NCBI GenBank assembly: GCA_005788585.1
Contig: SYBY01000440.1
Location: 1-6,699 of the forward strand
Reading direction: 5' to 3'
DNA from: Actinomycetota bacterium
GTDB lineage: Bacteria; Actinomycetota; Thermoleophilia; Solirubrobacterales; Solirubrobacteraceae
Length of the DNA: 6,699 bases
The translations under genes were made by a program, and so were the position numbers. Of this stretch, positions 1 to 5,879 are shown one piece after another (the first letter of the stretch is position 1; every line of letters starts with the position of its first letter). Below the pieces are notes generated by a model. It made no database searches. It worked only from the letters and a program-made list of their open reading frames with translations, and was not told the origin of the DNA.

Positions 1-1
1 G

Positions 2-1156
2 ATGGTCCTCTGCCTGGGCGCCCTGCTCCTCGTGCCCCGGCATCTCGTCTGGGCCGGCATGCTGTGCGGCGTCGCGGCCGCGTGGCGACTGGAGTTCGGC
101 GCCGGGCTCGGGCTGGCCGTGGTGCTCGGCCTGGCGCTGGCCCGCACCCGCGACGACGACGCGCCCCCGCGGCTGCGCGAGATCGCGCGGTTCGCCCTCC
201 CGGCCGTCGGCGCCGGCCTGCTGCTGTACCTGCCGGTCGTGGTCGCCGCCGGGCTCAGCCCGTCCTGGGAGCTGCTCGTCCGCTACCCGCTGCTGGAGTT
301 CGGCGACTACCAGCGCCTGCCGTTCCCCTGGTCCTACGACGGGCCGCTGAACACCAGCTCTCCCGGCGGCTTCGTCAGCGACACCCTGGAGAACCTCCTC
401 CTGTTCTACGTCCCGGCGGTGCTCGTCGCGGGCCTCGCGGTGTGCCTGGTCTCCCTGGGCCTGCGCTGGCGGCGGGTCGGGCCCACCGAGCTCGCCACCG
501 CGCTCTTCGCCGTCGTGATGCTGCAGTACCTCCTCGCCCGCGCCGACGAGTTCCACACCGCGCCGCTCGCCGTCACGGTCGCGGTCCTCGGCGCGTGGAC
601 GGTGGCACGCGCGGGCCGGCGGCTCTTCGCGATCGCCGCGGCGGGCGTGCTGGTGTACGCGGGCGTCGTCGGGCTCGATCGCCGCGTCCGGGCGGTCACC
701 GCCCCGACGACGCCCATCGCCTCGCCGGTCGCCGACGGGGTTCGCGCCGGCCGCGCGCACGACGAGGGCCTGAACGCCACGCTGCGCTTCCTGCGGACCC
801 GCACCGAGCCCGGTGAGCCGATCTACGTCGCGACGCGCCGATCGGACCTCGTGACCGCCGGGCACCCGCTGCTCTACGTGCTCGCCGAGCGGCCGAACCC
901 GACGGCGTACGACATCCAGGCGCCTGGCGTGGTCACCAGCGCCCCGGTGCAGCGCGAGATCGTCGAGGACCTCCGCCGGGAGGACGTCCGGTACGTCGTG
1001 CGCTACGACGACCCCATCACCGCTGCGCCGGAGCCCAACCGCGCCGGGGAGTCGACGGGCGTGACGATCCTCGACGACGAGCTCGCGCGCGCCTACGCGC
1101 CGATCCGCCGGTACGGGCCGTTCGTCGTCTACGAGCGGCGTACCCTGGGTGCATGA
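2..1156 (+). CDS. Polytopic membrane protein, probable GT-C-type glycosyltransferase (C-terminal part, 5' end cut by window)
   Basis: This open frame runs in from the left edge. The first ATG is at base 2, but the protein begins inside a hydrophobic stretch, so the true start is probably upstream. Of the 384 visible residues, about 1-225 hold roughly six or seven membrane segments (near 14-28, 32-48, 64-84, 131-154, 164-180, 186-204 and 207-225). The remaining ~160 residues form a soluble domain rich in charged residues and tyrosine. A charged loop RADEFHTAP (180-188) between two membrane segments resembles loops in bacterial GT39/GT83-like membrane glycosyltransferases, which use polyprenyl-phosphate sugars on the outer face of the membrane. 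That assignment is inferred from topology, tail and glycosyltransferase neighbours; the diagnostic N-terminal acidic motif would lie outside the window. It could instead be another multi-pass surface-polymer protein. Its stop overlaps the msrB start by ATGA, suggesting cotranscription. Confidence 0.8.
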   Translation: MVLCLGALLLVPRHLVWAGMLCGVAAAWRLEFGAGLGLAVVLGLALARTRDDDAPPRLREIARFALPAVGAGLLLYLPVVVAAGLSPSWELLVRYPLLEFGDYQRLPFPWSYDGPLNTSSPGGFVSDTLENLLLFYVPAVLVAGLAVCLVSLGLRWRRVGPTELATALFAVVMLQYLLARADEFHTAPLAVTVAVLGAWTVARAGRRLFAIAAAGVLVYAGVVGLDRRVRAVTAPTTPIASPVADGVRAGRAHDEGLNATLRFLRTRTEPGEPIYVATRRSDLVTAGHPLLYVLAERPNPTAYDIQAPGVVTSAPVQREIVEDLRREDVRYVVRYDDPITAAPEPNRAGESTGVTILDDELARAYAPIRRYGPFVVYERRTLGA

Positions 1157-1560
1157 GCGCGGACGAGCAGGTCACGAAGACCGACGAGCAGTGGCGGGAG
1201 GAGCTGAGCCCGGAGCAGTACGCGGTCCTGCGCGGCCAGGCCACCGAGCCGCCGTTCACCGGCGAGTACGCGATGACGAAGGACGCCGGCGTCTACCGCT
1301 GCGCGGGCTGCGGCGCCGAGCTGTTCGCCAGCGACACGAAGTTCGACTCCGGCACCGGCTGGCCGAGCTTCACCGAGCCGGCGGTCGCCGACGCGGTGGA
1401 GACGAAGACCGACGTCAGCCACGGGATGGTCCGCACCGAGGTCGTGTGCCGGCGCTGCGGTGGCCACCTGGGCCACGTCTTCGACGACGGGCCGGGCGAG
1501 AACGGCCTGCGCTACTGCATCAACTCGGTCGCGCTGGACCTCGAGCGGGCCGCCGACTGA
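1153..1560 (+). CDS. msrB: Peptide-methionine (R)-S-oxide reductase MsrB
   Basis: MsrB reduces methionine-R-sulfoxide in proteins back to methionine, normally with thioredoxin as reductant. The 135 residues are a normal length for a single-domain cytoplasmic MsrB, and no signal peptide is visible. Family landmarks appear in order: TEPPFTGEY (31-39); two zinc-binding CxxC pairs at C50/C53 and C99/C102; GTGWPSF (67-73); HLGHVFDDGP (105-114); and RYCINS (120-125) with catalytic C122. The position that carries the recycling cysteine in many MsrBs (SGCGWPSF in the E. coli enzyme) is threonine T68 here, so regeneration would need direct thioredoxin attack or another thiol. The ATG overlaps the upstream stop (ATGA) and there is no strong Shine-Dalgarno, so translational coupling is likely. 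The last 41 bp overlap the 3' end of the opposing GT4 gene. The function is not obviously tied to the sugar genes around it. Confidence 0.97.
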   Translation: MSADEQVTKTDEQWREELSPEQYAVLRGQATEPPFTGEYAMTKDAGVYRCAGCGAELFASDTKFDSGTGWPSFTEPAVADAVETKTDVSHGMVRTEVVCRRCGGHLGHVFDDGPGENGLRYCINSVALDLERAAD

Positions 1561-2713
1561 CCCGCCGGGCGCGCAGGCGCTCGGCCCGCGCGGCGCGGGC
1601 TGCGGGCTCACCCTGGGCCACCGCGATCTCGCGGCGCAGCCCGGCCTCGAACCGCGTGCGGTCGAACCGCATCGCGTTCTCGCGGCAGACCGCGGGGTCG
1701 ATCGCCGTGGTGTCGAAGGCACGGACGACCCGAGCCAGCTCCGCAGGGTCCGATGTCTCGTAGAACGCGCCGGTGGCGCCCTCGACCAGGGTCTCGCGCA
1801 GGCCGCCGTCGCGCAGCGCGATGACGGGCCGCCCCGCCGCCTGCGCCTCGACCGCCGCGATGCCGAACTCCTCGGTCGCCGTCACGACGAGCGCGCGGGA
1901 GCGCTGCAGGATCCGGGCGACCTCCGCGTCACTGACGCGACCCGTGAAGGTGATGGTCGGTCCGGCGAGCCCGCGCAGGCGCTTGAGGTCGGGTCCCTTG
2001 CCGATGACCGTCAGCGGCAGCCCGAGCTGCGTGAAGGCCTGGACCGCGACGTCGATCCGCTTGTGCCGCATCAGCTCGGACAGCACCACGTACTGCTCGC
2101 CGGGTGGGGTCGTCGGGTCGAACCGGCTGCACTCGACGGGCGGGTGCAGCACGGTCGACTCGCGCGAGAAGTAGCGCTCGATCCTGCGGCGGGTCGTCTC
2201 CGAGTTGGCGATGTACCGGTCGACGCGCTGGGCGGCGATCCAGTCCCACTGGCGCCAGCGCTGGAAGACGGCGCGCAGGGCCAGGGACTGCAGCGTGTTG
2301 CGCGCGCGCAGCGTCTCGTCGCGCGCGTTCCAGGCGTAGCGGAACGGGTTGTGGCAGTAGCAGACGTGGATGGCGCCCTCGTCGGCGATCACGCCGTGCG
2401 CCCAGGCGCTCGACGACGTCAGGACGAGGTCGTAGCCGCGCAGGTCCAGAGACTCCATGGCGTACGGGTACAACGGGAGCAGCGCGCGGAACGTCCGGGC
2501 GGTGGGCCGCACGCGCTGGAGGAACGACGTCGTGATGTGGCGGTGGCTGAAGCGTCCCTCCGTGCCGACCGGGTCGTAGACCGCCGTGAACACGTCGGCG
2601 TCCGGGAACAGGTCGCACATGACGGCGAACACGCGCTCGGCCCCGCGGACGTCGAGCAGGAAGTCGTGGACGAGCGCCACCCGCGGCGCCGTCGTGCTGA
2701 GTGCCTCCTCCAT
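1520..2713 (-). CDS. GT4 glycosyltransferase (WbaZ/mannosyltransferase-like)
   Basis: This 397-residue cytoplasmic retaining glycosyltransferase has a GT-B fold and would transfer a sugar from a nucleotide donor, probably GDP-mannose or similar, to a lipid-linked acceptor. The N-terminal Rossmann domain starts with RVALVHDFLLDVRGAERV (11-28), a glycine-containing nucleotide-sugar loop. The block HVCYCHNPFRYAW (116-128) and IANSETTRRRIERYF (168-182) are typical of the WbaZ-like GT4 group. The C-terminal domain carries SELMRHKRID (212-221), IGKGPD (237-242), TFTGRVSD (255-262) and the GT4 EX7E signature with E281 and E289, followed by the conserved AGRPVIA. Sugar and acceptor specificity cannot be read from sequence. 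The ATG at 2713 is chosen because it sits 10 codons before the conserved first strand; no Shine-Dalgarno precedes it. Residues ~370-397 are an Arg/Ala/Pro-rich tail beyond the fold, and its last 13 codons are antisense to msrB. Divergent from the glycosidase gene at 2807. Confidence 0.95.
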   Translation of the reverse strand: MEEALSTTAPRVALVHDFLLDVRGAERVFAVMCDLFPDADVFTAVYDPVGTEGRFSHRHITTSFLQRVRPTARTFRALLPLYPYAMESLDLRGYDLVLTSSSAWAHGVIADEGAIHVCYCHNPFRYAWNARDETLRARNTLQSLALRAVFQRWRQWDWIAAQRVDRYIANSETTRRRIERYFSRESTVLHPPVECSRFDPTTPPGEQYVVLSELMRHKRIDVAVQAFTQLGLPLTVIGKGPDLKRLRGLAGPTITFTGRVSDAEVARILQRSRALVVTATEEFGIAAVEAQAAGRPVIALRDGGLRETLVEGATGAFYETSDPAELARVVRAFDTTAIDPAVCRENAMRFDRTRFEAGLRREIAVAQGEPAARAARAERLRARRVSRRPARGPARPS

Positions 2714-2806
2714 GGACGCGCGAGTGTAAGGCGCGCGCCGGGCGGGACGACCCGATGGCGCAACTCGGAGGGCCCCGCCGGGTCCTCTTCTACTGTGACC
2801 GGTCCC
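2714..2806. promoter_or_regulatory. Divergent intergenic region, presumed bidirectional promoter
   Basis: This 93-bp gap separates the divergent GT4 (-) and glycosidase (+) genes and is the largest non-coding stretch in the window, so promoters for both should lie here. There is no consensus sigma-70 -35/-10 pair. A TANNNT-type -10 candidate sits on each strand close to each start: TACACT on the minus strand (2728-2723, 9 nt before the ATG) and TACTGT on the plus strand (2791-2796, 10 nt before the GTG at 2807). Their closeness to the starts and the lack of good Shine-Dalgarno sequences would fit short or leaderless leaders. A short inverted repeat CGGG-ACGA-CCCG occupies 2743-2754. Given the base composition all of these could be chance. 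Confidence 0.35.
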
Positions 2807-3949
2807 GTGTCCCGCTCCGTCGCCGTCGCCGTCGCCGCGTGCCTGCTGCTGCTCCTCGCCGCCCCGGCCCAGGGCGCCAAGCGGCTTGCGCCCGCTGGCT
2901 TCATGGGCACGATGGCCGATGGACCGCTCGTCGGGGCCGACGTCGACCTCGACCGCGAAGTCCGACTCATGCGTTCGTGCGGCGTCGAGTCGCTGCGCAT
3001 CGTCATCTACTGGGAGGACCTCCAGCCGTTCGCGCGGATGGCCGACATCGCGCCGGACAAGCGGTCGTCCTTCCGCGAGATCGAGGGCATCCCGACCGCA
3101 TTCGCCGACACCGACCGCGTGGTCGCGGCCGCCGCGGGCGCCGGGCTGCGCGTCATGCCCGTCGTCCTGCGCGCCCCGGCGTGGGACCGGCAGGACCCGA
3201 AGAACCAGGCCTCACCACCGAAGGGCGATGCCGCGTACGCGCGGTTCCTCCGCACGCTCATCGGCCGGTACGGGCCGAAGGGTTCGCTCTGGGCCGCGCG
3301 CCCCGATCTCCGCCCCCGTCCCGTGCGCTCCTGGCAGGTGTGGAACGAGCCGAACATCGACCGCTACTGGTCGTCACCCCGGCCGTTCGGCCCGCGGTAC
3401 GCGCGGCTGCTGCGCGTCGCCAACCGGGCGATCAACCGCGCCGACCCCGGGGCCGAGGTCGTCATGTCGGGCTTCGCCAACGACTCGTGGCGCGCCATGC
3501 GCGCCGCCTACCGCGCGGGCGTGCGCGGGCACTTCGACCGTGCCGCCGTCCATCCGTTCAGCGGCCGGCTCGCCAACGTCCTGAAGATCCTGCGCCTGAA
3601 CCGCGAGGTCATGCGCGGCTACGGCGACGGCCGCGTGCCGATCATCGTCAGCGAGCTGACCTGGCCGTCGGCCAAGGGCAAGACGAAGAACACCGTCGGC
3701 TTCGAGACCACGGCCCAGGGCCAGGCCACGCGCCTGCGGGCCGCCTACCGGGCGCTCCTGCGCGACCGCCGCAAGCTCGGGCTGCAGACGGTCATGTGGT
3801 ACACGTGGCTGTCCTCGGACCGCGACTCGCCCAACTCGTTCAGCTGGTCGGGCCTGCGGCGTCTCGGACCGCTCGGCACGGACGCGCCGGTCAACAAGCC
3901 CGCGTACGGCTCGTACTGCGCGATCGCCAAGCGCGTTCAGGGCCGCTGA
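2807..3949 (+). CDS. Secreted clan-A glycoside hydrolase (GH39/GH5-like)
   Basis: This 380-residue protein is predicted to be exported and to cleave glycosidic bonds by a retaining (beta/alpha)8-barrel mechanism. The N-terminus is a signal peptide: short basic start, hydrophobic run at about 5-18, and an Ala-Pro-Ala site favouring cleavage after A21. WNEPN (179-183) supplies the likely acid/base E181; IIVSELTWPS (279-288) supplies the likely nucleophile E283. LRIVIYWEDLQP (63-74), VHPFSG (248-253) and VMWYTWLSS (329-337) fit the barrel strands of clan GH-A. The exact family and substrate are uncertain. Set among glycosyltransferases it may trim or release the polysaccharide they make, as GH39 PslG does in the Pseudomonas Psl system; that is inference. 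GTG at 2807 is preferred because it gives a compact signal peptide; an in-frame GTG at 2795 would add four residues. The frame stays open far upstream only as antisense to the GT4 gene. The 3' end overlaps the next gene by 13 bp. Confidence 0.85.
   Translation: MSRSVAVAVAACLLLLLAAPAQGAKRLAPAGFMGTMADGPLVGADVDLDREVRLMRSCGVESLRIVIYWEDLQPFARMADIAPDKRSSFREIEGIPTAFADTDRVVAAAAGAGLRVMPVVLRAPAWDRQDPKNQASPPKGDAAYARFLRTLIGRYGPKGSLWAARPDLRPRPVRSWQVWNEPNIDRYWSSPRPFGPRYARLLRVANRAINRADPGAEVVMSGFANDSWRAMRAAYRAGVRGHFDRAAVHPFSGRLANVLKILRLNREVMRGYGDGRVPIIVSELTWPSAKGKTKNTVGFETTAQGQATRLRAAYRALLRDRRKLGLQTVMWYTWLSSDRDSPNSFSWSGLRRLGPLGTDAPVNKPAYGSYCAIAKRVQGR
2819..2836 (+). repeat. Hexanucleotide GTCGCC x3 in signal-peptide coding region
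   Basis: Three perfect tandem copies of GTCGCC encode the Val-Ala repeat at residues 5-10 of the glycosidase signal peptide. A copy gain or loss would keep the frame and lengthen or shorten the hydrophobic core by two residues. Three copies is short and may simply reflect alanine/valine codon preference. Confidence 0.6.
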
Positions 3950-4968
3950 CCGGCCAGCAGGCGCGTGACGAGCTCGTCGAGCTCGGACACGGTGCGCTCC
4001 CAGGTGAACGCGGCAGCGCGCCGGCGCCCCGCCGAGACGAGCGCCTCGTCGTCCAGCGCGGCGAGGAGCGCCTCCGCGATCGCCTGCGGGTCGGTCGGGT
4101 CCACCAGGACGCCCGCATCCCCGACCGTCTGCGGCAGCGCCGCGCGGTCGGCCGCGACCACCGGCGTCCCGCTCGCCATGGCCTCGACGCACGTCAGGCC
4201 GAATCCCTCGTGCAGCGACGGGAGGACGAACGCGCTCGCCCCCGCGTAGAGCCCCGGGAGCAGCTCGTCGTCGACGTGCCCGAGCGCACGGACCGCACCG
4301 CCCGTGTCGGCCCCGGCGAACTGCGGCCGGTCCCCGCCTGCCGCGACGAGCGCCACACCGCGCTCGGCCAGGACCCGAGCGGCCGGGTCCAGCACCCCGA
4401 GGTTCTTGCGCGCCGTCCGGCTGGCGACGGTCAGGACGTACCGCTCCGGCAGCCCGAGCGCAGCGCGCGCTCCCACCGCGTCCGCGTCGGGCGAGAAGCG
4501 CGCGTCGACCCCGCCCGCGATGACGCTGATCCGCTCGCGGGGCACGCCGAGCAGCTCGACGAGCTCCCCCGCCGAGTACTCGGATACGGTCACGACGTGT
4601 CGAGCTCGCCGCGCGATGAGGGGCAGGATCGCCCGCTGCCACGCGACGTAGGCGCGGGAGTACCAGCCGGGCTCGCGCAGCGCCGCCGCGTCGTGGATGA
4701 CCACGACGTTCCGGCGCGACGCCACCGGCGCGAGGTTCGCCGGGCACAGGATGAGCTCCGCACCGGCGCGGCGGGCGCGCACGGGCAGGACCGCCTGCTC
4801 CCACGCGTGCCCGGCCCGGTGCACCAGCGCGTCCGGCGGGCGAGCCACGCCGTAGCGATCCGGGCGCAGCACCGGCAGCCGCGCACTGACCTCGCGGGCC
4901 CAGCGCTCGACCCCGCCGAGTTCGGGGCGTGCGGCGGCACGGGCGTCGATGAGGACCTGCGGGGACAC
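3937..4968 (-). CDS. GT4 glycosyltransferase (mannosyltransferase-like)
   Basis: This second GT-B, retaining glycosyltransferase has 343 residues from the GTG at 4968 and shows no signal peptide or membrane segment. The N-terminal domain has VLIDARAAARPELGGVERW (5-23), including the GGVER nucleotide-sugar loop, then VVIHDAAAL (89-97) and VTVSEYSAGEL (126-136). The C-terminal donor-binding domain has VASRTARKN (181-189) with the basic pair R184/K188 expected to contact the donor phosphates, LPSLHEGFGLTCVEAMASG (249-267) containing the EX7E pair E254/E262, and DAGVLVDP near 284-291. It would add a sugar, plausibly mannose or rhamnose, to a lipid-linked glycan; specificity is not readable. GTG 4968 is preferred because conserved sequence begins at once. 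Starting at the ATG at 5085 would add 39 mostly Arg/Ala/Pro residues that are antisense to the GT2 gene. Only a weak GAAG (4983-4980) lies upstream. It is divergent from the GT2 gene and overlaps the glycosidase gene tail to tail. Confidence 0.93.
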   Translation of the reverse strand: MSPQVLIDARAAARPELGGVERWAREVSARLPVLRPDRYGVARPPDALVHRAGHAWEQAVLPVRARRAGAELILCPANLAPVASRRNVVVIHDAAALREPGWYSRAYVAWQRAILPLIARRARHVVTVSEYSAGELVELLGVPRERISVIAGGVDARFSPDADAVGARAALGLPERYVLTVASRTARKNLGVLDPAARVLAERGVALVAAGGDRPQFAGADTGGAVRALGHVDDELLPGLYAGASAFVLPSLHEGFGLTCVEAMASGTPVVAADRAALPQTVGDAGVLVDPTDPQAIAEALLAALDDEALVSAGRRRAAAFTWERTVSELDELVTRLLAGQRP

Positions 4969-4997
4969 GGGGCGCCATCTTCGCGGGCGGTGGCGAC
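4969..4997. promoter_or_regulatory. 29-bp divergent gap between GT4 and GT2 starts
   Basis: The two glycosyltransferase genes start head to head with only 29 bp between them. This is too short for two non-overlapping promoters with untranslated leaders, so at least one promoter must lie inside the opposite gene or the 5' ends of the transcripts must overlap. No convincing -10/-35 or strong Shine-Dalgarno is visible; GAAG precedes the minus-strand GTG and GGCGGTGG precedes the plus-strand GTG. Confidence 0.4.
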
Positions 4998-5879
4998 GTG
5001 ACGTTCGCGGTCCTCGTCGTCCTGCACGATTCCGCGGCGGATCTCGCGCGGCTGCTGCCGTCGCTCGACCGCAGTCTGCCCGCACGGCCGCACGTTGTCT
5101 GTGTCGACACGGCCTCGACCGACGACGGCGCCGACCGGGCCGCTGCGTGGGGTGCCGAGGTCGTGCGCCTCGGCGCGAACCCCGGCTTCGGGGCGGCGAA
5201 CAACGCGGGGCTCGCGCGGGTCACGGCGCCGGTGACGGTGCTGCTCAACCCGGACTGCGAGCTGCGCGACGACGGCCTCGCGCGTCTGGCCGCGCTCGCG
5301 CAGGGACGTGAGGCCCTGCTCGCCCCGACGCTGCTCAACGGCGACGGCTCGGTGCAGCGCAGCGCGCATCCGGTGCCGGGCGGCAGCGACGCGCTGCTAC
5401 CCGCGCTCGTGCATCCACGGGTCCTGCCGTGGCCGCTGCGCGAGCGCTTCGACCCGTGGCGGGCCCGCGCGCCACGGCGGGTCGGCTGGGCGATCGCCGC
5501 CTGCCTGGCGGCCCGCACCGATCTGCTGCGGCGCCTCGGCCCGTTCGACCCCGCGCACTTCCTGTTCGCCGAGGATCTCGACCTCTGCCTCCGTGCGCGC
5601 GCCGCCGGGATCCCGACCGAGCTGCGCCCGGAGGTCGCCCTCGTGCATCACGGCGCGACCAGCACCGGCGCGGCGTACGGCGGGGAGCCGTACCTCGACA
5701 TCGCCGCCGCGCGACGCCGGATCATCGGCGCGCGCCTCGGACCCCGCGCCCTGGCCCGCGACGACGCCGCCCAGGCGCTGACGTTCGCCACGCGCGCCGC
5801 GGCACGACGCGCGCTCGGACGCGACGCGACACGCGAGCGCGCGCAGCTGGACGCCCTGCGCGCCGCGCGCCGCAGCTGA
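4998..5879 (+). CDS. GT2 glycosyltransferase (WbbL/rhamnosyltransferase-like)
   Basis: This 293-residue GT-A-fold inverting glycosyltransferase belongs to the WbbL/RfbF-like branch, which commonly transfers rhamnose from dTDP-rhamnose to a lipid-linked acceptor. AVLVVLHDSAADLARLLPSL (4-23) is the first nucleotide-binding strand and helix; VDTASTDDG (36-44) and NPGFGAANNAG (61-71) are typical of this branch. LLNPDCEL (82-89) takes the place of the DxD metal-binding motif, as is usual in WbbL-like enzymes. FAEDLDLCLRARAAG (190-204) carries the acidic pair E192/D193 near the expected catalytic base, and LVHHGATST (215-223) is the conserved histidine-containing strand. The length is normal and there are no membrane segments. 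It starts at GTG 4998 immediately before the first conserved strand; the upstream GGCGG is a weak ribosome site. The donor sugar is an inference from family resemblance. Its TGA abuts the stop of the following opposing gene. Confidence 0.93.
   Translation: MTFAVLVVLHDSAADLARLLPSLDRSLPARPHVVCVDTASTDDGADRAAAWGAEVVRLGANPGFGAANNAGLARVTAPVTVLLNPDCELRDDGLARLAALAQGREALLAPTLLNGDGSVQRSAHPVPGGSDALLPALVHPRVLPWPLRERFDPWRARAPRRVGWAIAACLAARTDLLRRLGPFDPAHFLFAEDLDLCLRARAAGIPTELRPEVALVHHGATSTGAAYGGEPYLDIAAARRRIIGARLGPRALARDDAAQALTFATRAAARRALGRDATRERAQLDALRAARRS

Noticed and set aside
2704..2711. GGAGGAGG on the minus strand as a Shine-Dalgarno for an internal start of the first GT4 gene.
   Set aside because: It lies within codons 1-4 and the next in-frame GTG (codon 12) is more than 20 nt away, too far; starting there would also trim the conserved first strand.
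2755..2757. ATG on the plus strand upstream of the glycosidase, as a possible start.
   Set aside because: It is in a different frame from the glycosidase and leads into a low-complexity shadow frame.
1460..2794. Long plus-strand open frame continuing more than 400 codons upstream of the glycosidase signal peptide.
   Set aside because: It is antisense to the well-supported GT4 gene and part of msrB, its translation is low-complexity and unlike any family, and a signal peptide begins only at the GTG near 2807.
4976..4978. ATG on the minus strand close to the second GT4 start.
   Set aside because: It is not in frame with the GT4 coding sequence.
2701..5001. A 766-residue plus-strand open frame across the glycosidase and second GT4 gene.
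   Set aside because: The translation is Arg/Ala/Pro/Gly-rich with no domain, as expected for off-frame reading of very GC-rich genes.
4969..5085. N-terminal extension of the second GT4 gene to an ATG at 5085.
   Set aside because: The extra 39 residues are mostly Arg/Ala/Pro, antisense to the start of GT2, and outside the conserved fold, which begins at the GTG at 4968.
3374..5518. A 714-residue minus-strand open frame overlapping three genes.
   Set aside because: It is a shadow of the GT4, glycosidase and GT2 genes; composition is biased and no motif continues across it.
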